Shown: positions 8,446 through 19,103, numbered from the stretch's first letter. The stretch: 21,422 nucleotides of DNA from Seminavis robusta (GCA_903772945.1 CAICTM010001861.1:1-21422), one strand, 5' to 3'. Notes: generated by a model from the sequence alone, not told the origin. Program-made: numbers and translations.

Positions 8446-8937
8446 ATGTCGGACTCTGAAGAAGGCAAATCAAAGCAGAAGAAGGAAAGCAAGAAGAAAT
8501 CGTCCGCTCCTCCCAAGGAATACGAGGAACGCGTCAAGGCCGTGAATATCATCGCTCATCCGTTGGCAAATAAGAAGTCCACCAAAAAGTTGTACAAGTT
8601 GGTCAAGAAGGGGAGTTCTGCCAAGCATGTGCGGCGTGGCGTGAAGGAAGTCGTCAAAGGTCTACGGAAGGGAGAAAAGGGTCTCGCGGTGTTGGCAGGC
8701 GATATCTATCCCATTGACACCATCAGTCACTTGCCCTTGCTCTTGGAAGAACAGGAGGTTCCCTACGTTTTTGTTCCCTCTAAGCATGACCTGGGTGCGG
8801 CTGCATCCACCAAGAGACCCACCAGTTGCGTGCTGATAAGGACACCCAAGAAAGACTTTGAGGCGCAGGATATTTACGACTCCATGATGAAGGAAGCCAA
8901 GGAGTACAAACCTCAGAGTGTTATTGTCAAAACATAA
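8446..8937 (+). CDS. NHP2: NHP2, H/ACA ribonucleoprotein subunit (L7Ae family)
   Basis: A single-exon protein of 163 residues, close to the usual NHP2 length. The N-terminus (about 1-25) is a Lys/Ser/Glu-rich tail. The L7Ae/NHP2 RNA-binding fold follows: IAHPLANKKSTKKLYKLVKK near 36-55, the RNA-contacting segment RRGVKEVVKGLRKGEKG near 63-79, the core LAVLAGDIYPIDTISHLPLL near 80-99, VPYVFVPSKHDLGAAASTKR near 104-123 and PTSCVLI just after it. NHP2 binds the kink-turn-like region of H/ACA guide RNAs with dyskerin, NOP10 and GAR1. It acts in rRNA pseudouridylation in the nucleolus. Start codon context is CCAAGATGTC. The conserved blocks are complete and nothing is missing. A double CTAGCTAG motif (8966-8977) lies 28 bases after the stop. 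Confidence 0.96.
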   Translation: MSDSEEGKSKQKKESKKKSSAPPKEYEERVKAVNIIAHPLANKKSTKKLYKLVKKGSSAKHVRRGVKEVVKGLRKGEKGLAVLAGDIYPIDTISHLPLLLEEQEVPYVFVPSKHDLGAAASTKRPTSCVLIRTPKKDFEAQDIYDSMMKEAKEYKPQSVIVKT

Positions 8938-10412
8938 AAAGATAAACGTCTGCAATTTACATGTTCTAGCTAGCTAGTGAGTATTCCATAGCAAGAAAAT
9001 AAGATATATTTGTTCAAAACCAACAATAGCCGTGCGAGAACAGGTACACGTATCATGATACTCCTGGGAATCTGGCTGAAAAGCTCCCAGTCTTCCGAAA
9101 TTCTTTTCGCTTTCATGAAAAACACCTCTGCCTCCTCCATATCGTACCGGTCTCCCACTCAATACGAACAATCATGTTCTATACACGCACTGAAGGCCGG
9201 GAAATCCGAGGCTATGACGTCCGGTCTCGTCTGTTTGCGTCGCCATTTCCTGGCTTTGACCTTTCCAGAACGTACCGTAACTAAACCAAGCGATGCCTTT
9301 ATTACCTCTGTACATGTAATACATTCTGGTTGGAAAATCTGTTAAAACTATGGTCCTTGTCTGAATCGAATCTGCGCCAACAACGATAGAGCTGGTCAAA
9401 ATGAAGGTTCAAAGGAGTATATTGAGACCTCCAGACCCAACTCTCAATTGCCCTTTAAACGCCAGTCATGTACATCTTTATGGATCCTGCAAAGTCAAGC
9501 CCTTTGGCCGCCATGTTGGACCTCAAGTTTTCGCCCCTGATCCCATGGCACCTAGTCCCCAATTCCGCCTCTTCTTTGTCTAAGCGTGGCTCCTCACCGT
9601 AGATAACTTCCCTGCTCTAAAACCCCTTTCTTCTTGTATTGAGATCTTGGGTAGTTTGAAGACCATCATCCTTATTGCAATCTCTATGGCCATGTTCAGG
9701 ATCGTGATCATGAGAGACTGCCTGGTTAGCTAGTACTCAGGCCTGTCATCAACTTCGGCGACCGATACACAGCCTTGTTGGGTTGAATCAGTGTTGGCAC
9801 GATGGTAGGTGATTATCTTCCATAAAACCACCGGAAGAGAACTGACTTTGCATGTGGTTAAAAAATCTTCGTGGCATCAAGCATCAAGCGGCATTGGCTG
9901 GCTCCAAGGTCCTTGCCTTCTTTAGTAGAAGGAACCCAGAAGCTCGCAATACATGTACTATCCCATTTCCGTCACAAGGCTGACTCGTCGGGTCCTGTAA
10001 GTGGATCGGACTCAGTTCTTATTGATTGGCAAGAACCCTTGGGAGTAGCGAAAGGCGAAGGGATGATTATCTTAATTAGTTGTGAAAATGCACAAGATCG
10101 GATAGATTCGATTCAAGCTATCATGCCACAGAGTCTATGTATGCATGGTGCTGTGCTTGGACTGGATACTTGTAATCAGTAGTATCGGGAGGGATGTTAC
10201 GTCATTCGGATCTTTGCCATGGCTTGGGAACCACAGTCGAGACTAAAGGAGTATCACTTGGAGCCCAAGGTGATGGCTGTTGCAAGGTAGCTATTGTAAC
10301 TGTTGTATTGTCGTCGTTTGGTTCTTGCCAACTAGCTAAGTGCGCGCTGTCTTTTTCACTTGTATGTACATCAAAAGTTTTGGTTGTAGTACCGTACGGT
10401 ACATTCCCTGGG
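8938..10412. other. Long gene-poor stretch between NHP2 and RHEB
   Basis: About 1.5 kb. The left quarter holds the broken minus-strand ORF described separately. From about 9400 to 10410 I see only short ORFs. The longest, 9871-10182 on the plus strand, opens from a GTG and has no recognised domain. Visible motifs are CTAGCTAGCTAG at 8966-8977, TACCGTA at 9273-9279 and a perfect 14-base palindrome GTACCGTACGGTAC at 10389-10402, just past the RHEB stop codon. It may contain decayed repeats or non-coding transcripts, but nothing here can be named. Confidence 0.4.
8970..9335 (-). pseudogene. Broken ORF of unknown family (one internal stop)
   Basis: On the minus strand one frame reads through from about 9335 to 8970 with a single in-frame TGA near 9163. 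Before the stop it encodes a basic segment (GKVKARKWRRKQTRPDVIAS) ending in ACIEHDCSY. After it comes VGDRYDMEEAEVFFMKAKRI, then a hydrophobic end with VPVLARLLLVL. The balanced composition on both sides of one stop suggests a decayed gene or an unrecognised intron rather than chance, but I see no family resemblance, and no ATG at the upstream end. It could also be random. Confidence 0.25.
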
Positions 10413-11477
10413 TTACATAATATGGCAACCTCCTTCCCCTGTTTCGGCTAGAAGGCCGTCGTCCTTTTCAATCTCTTTTAGCAGCGTATGAAATACTTCC
10501 GCAACGTTTTCTCCCGTCTTGGCGCTGCATTCAATGTATGGGACGCCCAGGGATTCGGCCATAGTTTGTGCATCCTACGAGTGATAGGACTGCATTGTGA
10601 GGTCGTGAATTGCAGAGTTGCATCGCCGTCATCCACTGCTAATCCTACCTGTTTGCTCACTTGTCTTTGATCAGACAAGTCTTCCATACTTCCAACGAGC
10701 ACCCGTGGTACATCAGGAGCATCTCCAAGTGTGTTGAGTAGGGAATCATTGACCTGTTTAATTGTTTCAAAAGACTTCCGAGATACTATGGAAAATACCA
10801 AAGCATATCCATGGACTCCAAGAGAGGCGTTGCGAGACAAACGAGAGTATTCATCCTGGAGGTGAAAAGAAAGGGCACAGGCAGTGGGCCGGTAAGAATA
10901 GAATAAAAGATAACCAACAGCAGCCTGTGGCTCTTCAGACTGACCATGCCTGCAGTATCAACTATATCTGTGGCAAAATGAACCTTGCGGAAACGTATAG
11001 TCTGTGCAAAAAGAATGAAATGGCGCAAACGTGGGTACAATGGGTAATCTGATTGATTGATGCTATTTGTACACCCCGTCGCCGCTTTTTCGTGAACTCA
11101 CCTTGTGCTGTGTGCTCTCGATAGTGGGATCATACCTACAACGAGAGTATCGTTGTCGTCGTCGTCGTCGTCGATGCAGAGAACAACCAAGGAACAAATC
11201 ATCAGTCGGGCCCTTGTCAAGACAGAAAATAGGCGATAAAGACAAACCATGGAAACAACAACACTTACGCTTCCGAGAAGGATCCCGTCACGAACGAGTG
11301 TGTCAACGATGATTTTCCCTGCAAGAGGAAAGCATAGAAAGATGAGACTGGCGTCTCCTTCCATCAAGGCCAACACAATGAAGCTGTTCTGACACCTCTA
11401 CAGTATCAACCCACCACAGCCCGATAGCCAAGAATGGCGATTTTTCGGTGAACCGTTTGTGGCTCTTTGCCCTTCAT
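10413..11477 (-). CDS. RHEB: Rheb-type small GTPase (six exons, CaaX box)
   Basis: Exons: 11477-11415, 11318-11269, 11135-11102, 11001-10945, 10855-10649, 10574-10413; introns of 96, 133, 100, 89 and 74 nt, all GT-AG, joining in frame to 190 residues. Exon 1 starts MKGKEPQTVHRKIAILGYRAV and joins GKSSLT, giving the Rheb P-loop GYRAVGKSS with Arg at the place of Ras Gly12. The effector region is YDPTIESTQHK. Switch II is DTAGMDEYSR: the usual Gln of DTAGQ is Met. The base-recognition motif (usually NKxD) reads SMED in LVGSMEDL. The last GTPase motif ECSAKTG is normal. The C-terminus GGCHIM is a CaaX box expected to be farnesylated. Rheb activates TORC1 on lysosome/vacuole membranes; regulation here is unknown. 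Intron 2 contains a (GTC)6 repeat at 11155-11172. The altered motifs suggest slow hydrolysis and weaker guanine specificity, or compensation; this is inference. Confidence 0.92.
11155..11172. repeat. (GTC)6 microsatellite inside RHEB intron 2
   Basis: Six uninterrupted GTC units lie about 20 bases from the minus-strand splice acceptor of exon 3. The sense strand of the intron therefore has GAC repeats where a pyrimidine tract would be expected, leaving only TACTCTCGTTGTAG as the acceptor context. Confidence 0.85.
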
Positions 11478-12256
11478 TGCCACCAACAACAACGCAGCAC
11501 AATAACTTTCTCTCCCTCCTTTTGCTCTTCAGCAATTCAAATGAGCACAGCCGAATTCGATTCAGACTTCAAGTGCAAATGCGACCTGGATAGCAAAAAA
11601 TGGAGAATGTACAGCGTGGTTGCCCCTCTCTTTGATGGATTATTGGTACACTGTGTATAAGCTTTGTGGAAGGCCAAATGGGAAAGCGTATGAAGAGGAT
11701 CGAAAGCGGCAGCAAAAAGCACAGAAGCCTATGGAGATTGGATTTAAGGAGATTTATGCGGCATTCAAAGCTTTAGCTACCCAAGCATTTTTGCTCTTTT
11801 GGATGTTACAGTTTTCCAGCTTTCTTATGGCAGCTCCTCTGAGGTACCGGTACTACTGCACCCATCTGTAGCTCTGTGTGCCAGTTGATGGAGGTGAGAA
11901 GAGTGCAGAGTAAAACAATTCTTCAAGGCTAGCTAGCTAGTACATTTTAGTAGAAAAGGCAGCTTCTGGTACCAGGAAGCGCCATGTACTAACGAAGTAA
12001 TAAGAGGTGTGAAAGACTGCAAGCTTCTCTGGATGTCTCACACAAACATCCTAGCTAGTGGGCAAAGAGAGCCTAGAGTAGATAGATGTTTGGACGAGCC
12101 GAAAATCTCCGTGCAGCAACCAGTTGCATTCCCATACATGCTCAGAACAGGGAGAGGATGAGATACCCAGAAACGACGCAATCTTCAAGCAGCTGAGAGG
12201 GATAAGCTACGCACCAAGCTTCCACGACGATACCGCAACGACACGTACCACGGTGT
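11478..12256. other. Stretch between the RHEB start and the RIC1 stop
   Basis: 779 bases. It contains the candidate small gene described separately (11541-11871), then repeats of CTAGCTAG at 11929-11940 and 12051-12058 and GGTACC-type palindromes near 11843-11849 and 11968-11973. The first about 60 bases upstream of the RHEB ATG are rich in CA/AAC on the plus strand. No RNA gene is recognisable. Confidence 0.35.
11541..11871 (+). CDS. Possible small gene of unknown function, split over two frames
   Basis: An ATG at 11541 opens an ORF encoding MSTAEFDSDFKCKCDLDSKK, continuing to a stop near 11660. Overlapping it in the next frame, from about 11633 to 11871, is a second stretch containing MDYWYTVYKLCGRPNGKAYE, then a charged segment, FKEIYAAFKALATQAF and a hydrophobic end. 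Both look more protein-like than random, and together they could be one gene with an unseen intron or a frameshift. There is no obvious splice pair that joins them. The first ATG lies 63 bases from the divergent RHEB start, so the RHEB promoter would have to be shared. No family is recognised. Confidence 0.22.
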
Positions 12257-15200
12257 CTACGAATCCAGCATGTCCCGGGCTTTAAGGTACGCCAATGTAA
12301 ACGGAACAGTTCTGTCCCCCAGGTCCAAAATGTCAGCCACTCGGTTGGAGGCATGGCCTGCAGCAATGCCAATGACGAGCAATCCAGGGAGATTTGAGTC
12401 AAAGCCTGATGACTTTGTAGAGATTCGCAAGAGAACCAGGACCAGATCCAACACCTTGCCAGCGGCTGCAGTACCAAGTTCAGACGAGCAGGCAACGAGG
12501 CAGTGCGAGATCAACGTGGCCAGTTTTGTCACCACTGATGCGTCGTTTGTTCCGCCAGTTGCAGTTCGGGCTAGTTTCGTACATTCCGCGGCAGACAGCT
12601 CGGGAAGCAACGGCTTTCCGTGCCCAAGGAGCAAATACGCAAGAGAAGCTGACCGCCTCCAGCAGTAAGAGCGGGTCTTTTGCACATTGTCTGGCACTGC
12701 TACTTGCACGAGCAACGAAGCAATGAGGCATGCCATGCTTTTCGTCTTCTGGACAGGTTTTGCTGCGAGCTTTGTCGGACCTGGCTTCTCGCGCTCTTTT
12801 CGAGGAGTTCTTATGTTTGCCATTCGTCGTATGGGACCCGACGGCTTGGAGGAACGGAACCGGGAAAAATTCAACATCCCGCATGCCCAGAAATAGCCAT
12901 GACTTCTGCCCGGATTGTCCTCCTCGGCAGAGCTGTCAACTGTAGAATCGTCATCATCTGACGGGTCGTCATCAACTGTTACGTCTACTTGGACGTCCTC
13001 TTCTGGATTTTCTTCCACCTTGGCACCAAAGCGAAAGATGTCCCCCATCATGGTGCGCTCCTCGGTGGAAAAATCAAAGAAGAAATCGTGGGCGGAGTGT
13101 GTATTGTCGTCGAAAGTCTGCAAGCAATGGCCCAGCAGCAACTCGCAGTTTTGTTTCGACCAAGCATCACCAGGCAATATTGGCAATGAAGAAACCGAAC
13201 AGTGAAGCGACCCATCTGCCAAGCACACAGAGACGAAGTCGTTGACAGTCCTTGGCTCAACCCAGCTCGAGCGCGCAGTTCCGAGGTTATTCTGTGTTTT
13301 CTTTGCCTGCTCTAGAGGTAAGGGGAACAAATGGGGGAAACAACTTGGTTCCAACTGTCGCCCTACCTCCAGCAGGAGCGAAGCAAAGTGCAGCCGGTTC
13401 GATGAACAATTACGAATCACTTCAAGTGTTTCGTGGAGAACGGGAGCTGACACGGGAGCATCTGTTTTCCTGCGGTCGTCCGCAAGTTGCTCCGTAGATC
13501 TCAAAAGCAGCAACCGAAGTGCAAGGAATGCCGCATCGGGGTATCGCAACGATCGTATCAACATATGATGGCTCGTGTCGACGGCCTGGAAGGGTACGTA
13601 AGCAGGTTAGCCTTACAGCCAAGCATGTCCGTCCACAAAAGCACACGCGATACTTACGAGAACAGCTTTCTCTACTTCGTCGCCACCCAGATACCGAGGA
13701 ATTGTGGTTTGTTGGATATGGGAGCTATTCGCACATGAAGAGCTTGCCGAGGCTCGGCTGCGGATTAAGGCAGCCAACGAAGAAATGTAGGCTGGTGGTG
13801 CCAGTTCGATGTCCGCGGGATAGAGGAACTCATGTTCCATAAAATCGGGCGCAAAAAGAGATTGATCGAAGCCTCCGGCAATCGCCTGGTGGAACTTCCT
13901 GGACGCCTGTCCTGTGCTGAGCAAGCATCCGTGCGATGAATGAGGCATGCAACCCAGACTGAAATCTCTGGCTGTCTTTGTTGGCGACTTCTGTAACCAA
14001 GTTGTCGACGTGCCAATCGGACACAAGATTCCCCGCATAACCTTGGATGAAACATTCTCGGCTGTTGACTATGACCAGAAGTGATGAACACAGTACAGGT
14101 GGCTGAGTCAAATGAAAACAACAATCTTTTCAGACCAGAGCTATGCCCTACCTGTTGAGACGGAAACGGGACAATCCAGCAGAACAACTTCCCCGAGGCT
14201 AGCTGAAAAGTCCACACGTAGAAGCCCATACTGACGAGACTGCCACCCAAGGCATTGGTACACTCGGGATTGACCGTATCGGAAAGATAATACGAAGCAA
14301 TCTCCGCCGACTTGAGATCGTTCATCCCTGGCAGAGCCTTGCCCAAGACAGGTGTGTTTGATAAGGGCCCCTCAGAAGTTACGACGACGACCTCCAGACC
14401 ACAACCTGGGGTGCGTGTCACACCAATTGCGCAAATGAAATCTTCCAGTGTCAAGGGACTGGACGAGTTGCTGCTGATTGAATGACTCGTCCGTCTTTGC
14501 CGAAGATCAAATTGAAAGGACGCACTGGCAATGAAAAAGGATGTGATGGAGGAACCATTCGTGCCGGTGTGGACCGTACCACCCGAGCACAAACTGGCTA
14601 ACACAGAGAAAGGATGGTGCTCAACATAGCTACCTGAGCTTTGGTTTCTCCCAACCGAGGGGACAGCCTGGAGCTGAACTACGAGGAAGTCAACAACTTC
14701 TCTCTGCACATCAGCCTCACCGGAAAGTAGAACTACAGCCTTCCTGCCTCGAAAGCTACCGTTCTCAGCGACAGCATGCGAAAGTGTTGTTGGTTGACTA
14801 AGCAGCTTCAATGATTTGGGTTTGAATGCGCTGGGTAGGCGAACACCCCATTGAAAGCTACAAGACTGCAGGTTCGCGTCCAAGGACCGAAGCCTCTGAT
14901 GTGCAACATCCAACTTAGAACAAGAAAAGAGTGGAAACAGAATAAAATGAGATCCATCCCCGCAGACAGATTTGAAGCAACATACACGATTAATTACCTC
15001 CTCTGCGACCAGCATGCCAAATAGCAAACACCAGGTTCGTCTGGTTGGCTTTCGTGTCGCTCAATAACAGCAACCAAAAGGTCACCAGATAAGTGGTTGC
15101 GCGTGGCGCCCTTATCACCATTCCACCAGTCCATTGCTAAGACCCGGAATGCCCTTTCTTCGCTTTCGTTCCCAAACATATGCCATCTCGGAGGGAGATT

Positions 15201-17741
15201 GTGAACCCTTCTATTCGGATGAGCTTCTTTTCGTGCATTTGGTTGTGACCCTACAAACTCTTGTGAGAGATATCGACGATCTTCAACGGCAATCGATTTC
15301 AGCGATCTGGGTGAGCACTCGAGCATGCAGAACCCACGTGATGATGCTATCGCAATGGACGATCCACCGGAACTCATCGCTGCAATCGACGGGCAGCCGT
15401 AATCTTGCAGATATGAGTAGGGGACGGCACATTCCCGCCACTCAATCTCACTGGTCTGGTTGGATTGCTAAAAGAAAGCGGCAATGGTGAGTTTTGCGAG
15501 TGCTGCTTAATCCCGACCCAAACGTTACTTCGACCTTGCCAAGCATGAACGCACCTGGGAAACCATTGCAAACGAAACCGACGTCGATGTCAGAAGCATT
15601 GGTGAGGGCTCCTTCACAGCTATTCCACGGCCTTTGTGGGTTTCATTGTGTGGAGACAATACGCCCATTTCGTAGTTGTCCTTGCGAACGCGACTCCAGT
15701 GTCGGTTGGAGCTGGCAGAATAAATATGCACCAATCGTCGTCGATTCGCTCTCCTTTCTTTAGAAAATAGCAGGGTTGAACCCAAAGCCACGCTTGGATT
15801 GGGGCTAATGGCGTTTGCTGTAAAGCCCAACACGTTTGTTTTCCAGTGCCAAAGACAGACAAAGACATTTACACGAGCCGAGGAATGCTTGTCACCATTC
15901 CTGGGCGTCGACTGCGCGGATTTTCTAGCCGAGCTGATTGCCAGACAACCAGTGTCATTATCGTACTGCATCCCAAGGCACGATCCTAGCAGCGCCGATG
16001 TGGAGGTTGTGCTGTTCCCAAATTTTGGGGATCCAGAGCTGGGTTGCGTTTCCATGGCGGATTCGTCGTTGTCCACCACTAAAGAAAATGTCGTGTGGGA
16101 GCACTCCAGATCTTCCGACGTCAGAATAAGTTCTGTCAACATTTGAGGTGGTCGATCTTTTCGAATTCCAATAACCTGTGCCACCCGATCTCGTGCATGG
16201 TTCGTTGGAAAAGGTCGCTGTCTCGATGCTGGTAGTTGCGGTGTTTCTAACAATGCGAGCAGTGATCCAACGATCCATTGAGCTCTACAAAAGTTCCCTT
16301 CGTAGTGGCCACAAGGTTCCAACGTCATCAGTAGACCAGTGTTTCCCATTGTTGGATTTGATTGTGGTGGTCTATGAACGTCTTCTTTTCGTGTTTTTGG
16401 AATCAGAGGTTGCGCCGCCTCCTCTACTTCTGACAACCGTGTATTGGCGGGTAGACTGTTTCGACGTCCCGTTTTGACAACGTGAAAGCTCTCTCCGTGG
16501 ATGACCGTTCTGTAAGCATCCGCTTCTGTTTCTGTAGCGCTCAAGTCCGTGCCATCCATGTCAAAATGCTGTTGCTGAAACACAGCAGCATTTTCATGAT
16601 GTAATGACGACAAGACCATTCGAGTATCAAAGATGAGGGCTCTTCCTCGGTTTTGCAGCGCAACCAATTTGCCAACCACTTGAACATCGCCATCCTCTTC
16701 ATACGCCGATATGGTGCTGGACATTGTCACGTAGGATAGATAGGTAATAGCTGCCGACGCCCCATTGCTGGTATCCTTGCTACTAGAGCTTGTAGGATGA
16801 TAGAGTTGTCCCGCCAATAACAATGGCTGAAAGGATATCCCCAAAATGCTACCATCCCGACACCCCGCTAGGAGCACACAAGAACTTTTGGTCGCGGTCC
16901 GTCGTTTGGTGGAATCAATTTCCTGGGTGGTAGCATTGCAAATGGAGGTGATATTGTACAAAAAGTACTGTGCCTTGTCCCGTATCGCCATTCCCACATT
17001 GTTTGGGAGGGTGAGCCACTGAGGTTCACCTCTGGCTTCGGGAATTTTATTGGCATTGGTAGATGATGATGACGACGAGGAAGCGGCGATATAGGCCGGT
17101 AGTTTGGGTCTGACGGGTGGACGTTGGCTGTTTTGATGCGTCATATCCGGTCGTTGCAGTGGAAATGCCACCAATGCCGAGTGACACCCTCGCGGATAGG
17201 GTATCAGGCACGTTAATTGTTGTCGATCCGAGGAAAAAAGGAGACTGGGTTCCACGGGTGTTTTTCCGAGTTGATCCATGTCGTCTTCTTGTAGATACCG
17301 TTGTTGGCTATGCATACCACCCAGGCTGGGATTTGGGAGAGTCAAACGGTGTCGAACTTCTCGATTGACCGATGAGAATGGCGATGCCAGTGAAGATATT
17401 TGAATTCGGACTACCACCACGGTGGAGTGCCGTGCAACTTTTTGCTGTATTTTGGAGTCATTATCATCATCATCGTCTTCACTTTCGTGATCAACTTTCA
17501 TGATCATATCGTAATATTCAATGGTGGCCAGTGCCATCCATTCTTGAAGAGGACACGCAGCCGTCATTGTTACAGGGGTATCCGAAATTCGAATGGGATC
17601 CAGCACTGTCATTCCATCTTCTGCAAGAAAACTCGGCTTGTGGTCTGAATGCTCATTGTCGTCATCATCATTATCATCAAGGTTGATCAGGAGAGGTCGA
17701 GACGAGACAGACTTGGAACCAAGGGCAAGGGGTAGACTCAT
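12257..17741 (-). CDS. RIC1: RIC1-like subunit of the Rab6 guanine-exchange complex (at least five exons)
   Basis: Exons read as 17741-15555, 15467-14998, 14893-14152 (acceptor tentative), 14102-13658 and 13585-12257; about 1,700 residues. Introns: 87, about 104, 49 and 72 nt. Exon 1 (729 residues) is a beta-rich WD-like region with acidic and low-complexity inserts. Exon 2 gives the clearest RIC1 blocks: EWRECAVPYSYLQDYG (about 738-753), SIAIASSRGFCML, RWHMFGNESEERAF (about 823-836) and LAMDWWNGD, matching the VPSAYLEKF, WKLFGN and WW segments of RIC1. Exon 4 has FAPDFMEHEFLYPADIE, like the conserved helical C-terminal domain, and exon 5 has RYPDAAFLALRLLLLR and an acidic insert near 12960. 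RIC1 with RGP1 activates Rab6/Ypt6 at the Golgi. Exon 4 is 445 nt between phase-0 junctions and changes frame near 13910: either a further small intron (for example a 37-nt GT-AG segment, 13950-13914) or a frameshift exists. Only the family call is firm. Confidence 0.78.
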
Positions 17742-18117
17742 GTTGGAGCCACTTCATTCAGCTTATTTTGGAAGGTTGTGCTGTTGTGATTCGATTCATG
17801 ACCGTTGCTTTTGGATTTTGCTGTATCTTTGGATTCAGCTTTGACGGCTTTTTATCCCTGAAAATCCAGTCGCCCCAAACACCTCTGACTCAGTCATCAA
17901 CCAAAAGATACCGATTGATTGCCTGTTGCCTGATGACACCATGGCGGCTGGTGTTTCCGATGCTGATGTGCCTCCAATGAATCACAATTGAATGCTTTGA
18001 CCACATCAAGCAAGTCATTACAACTACCTCGTATTCTGTGTTACTGCTCAAAAGTTTCGGAAGACTATTCAACCGCCATCTTGTTGCATTGTTTGACCGA
18101 AAACAAAATAGAATACC
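17742..18117. promoter_or_regulatory. Shared promoter region between RIC1-like and TPM-domain genes
   Basis: 376 bases between two divergent ATGs. The half next to the TPM gene ends in GAAAACAAAATAGAATACC before the ATG at 18118. The RIC1 side is T-rich on the plus strand (TTTTGGATTTTGCTGTATCTTT near 17811-17832, read here only to locate it). Both promoters must lie here; no specific site is identifiable. Confidence 0.35.
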
Positions 18118-19103
18118 ATGAGGACTTTTAGCATTGCTTGCACCACTTTCCTACTCCTGGCATCTGGGCTAGACTGTGATGCCTTTGCTCCCAACGGCCA
18201 ACCAAGGACTGCCACGGAACAATCCACTTGGTTGGCAGCAACGAGCCAGAACAACAGCAAGAATGCTCCATCTCGTCGATCCCTCTTGTCATCGATTGCG
18301 GGAGGCACTTTGGCAGGACTCTCTTATTGGGTGGCATCCCCACCCGAAGCTTCGGCCAGATTGGAGGCTGTGAACCGTCCCGATTTGTTGCCGTCGGACA
18401 AGAACCTCAATGTCATTCAAGTGGAGAAATTCTTAACGTCAGGACAAGCCAAGCGTCTTGATACACTCTTGGCCAATCTCGAAAAGGAAACTGGATTCCG
18501 TGTGCGAGTGCTCTGTCAACGATATCCCAATACACCTGGATTGGCCATTCGAGATTACTGGGATCTTGGAAAGGAGGTGCGTTGCGTGTATTTTGGAACC
18601 TTTTCTCTGAATGTGCTTTGAGAAAGAGAGTGTTTCACTCACTCGATTGTGGTGTGCTTTGTGGTGTGCTTTTCCTTGTTTTTCTGATGTCATGCTTTCA
18701 TGCTCCCAGGGACAAAAAGACGACAAATACATTGTGCTGGTAGTGGACGAGTTTGGTGGAAAGGGGAATGTCTTGAATTTCAATGTAGGTGACGGTGTCA
18801 AATTTGCTCTTCCCAACGTCTTTTGGACTCGATTGCAAGCCAAGTACGGAACCGTAAGTGTCCCGCAAGCGACAAAACGCTTTGTGGTCGTCTCGATTGT
18901 TTGTCTGTTGACTGGACTTGACCTGACCCGGCTGTGCGCTTTCCAACTACCACGAGTAGACATTCTATGTCAGAGACAATGGCATTGACTTGTCCATCGT
19001 CAATGCCATTGAAGCTGTTGTTACTTGCCTCAGGTCAGAGGACGGCTTCTGCACCAGCGTCCCAGATGAAGGGCTTAGCTTGAAGAGCCTTGGAATGTCT
19101 TAG
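18118..19103 (+). CDS. Plastid TPM-domain protein, thylakoid-lumen type (three exons)
   Basis: Exons 18118-18576, 18710-18853 and 18960-19103; introns of 133 and 106 nt (GTGCGT...CAG and GTAAGT...TAG), both phase 0; 248 residues. The N-terminus has three parts. A signal peptide ends in LASGLDCDAFAPNG, with the AFAP junction and Phe at +1 used for import into diatom plastids. A short Ser/Thr/Asn-rich transit stretch follows. Then comes SRRSLLSSIAGGTLAGLSYW with a twin arginine and a hydrophobic core ending PEASA, a likely lumen-processing site near residue 81. The mature part, about 82-248, is a TPM domain: LTSGQAKRLDTLLANLEKE, TGFRVRVLCQRYPNTPG, IVLVVDEFGGKGNVLNF, VGDGVKFALP and YVRDNGIDLSIVNAIEAV. 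Plant lumenal TPM proteins include TLP18.3, involved in photosystem II repair, and the smaller lumenal 15-kDa group, which this resembles more. The substrate is unknown. Confidence 0.86.

Noticed and set aside
9871..10182. Plus-strand ORF of about 100 codons in the gene-poor stretch
   Set aside because: It opens from GTG and shows no domain; only a short part follows an internal ATG.
10194..10451. Plus-strand ORF beside RHEB
   Set aside because: It overlaps the RHEB 3' exon on the opposite strand and its composition is explained as a shadow frame.
12270..13568. Several plus-strand ORFs inside the RIC1-like region
   Set aside because: They are antisense shadows of the long minus-strand exon, without family resemblance or splice logic.
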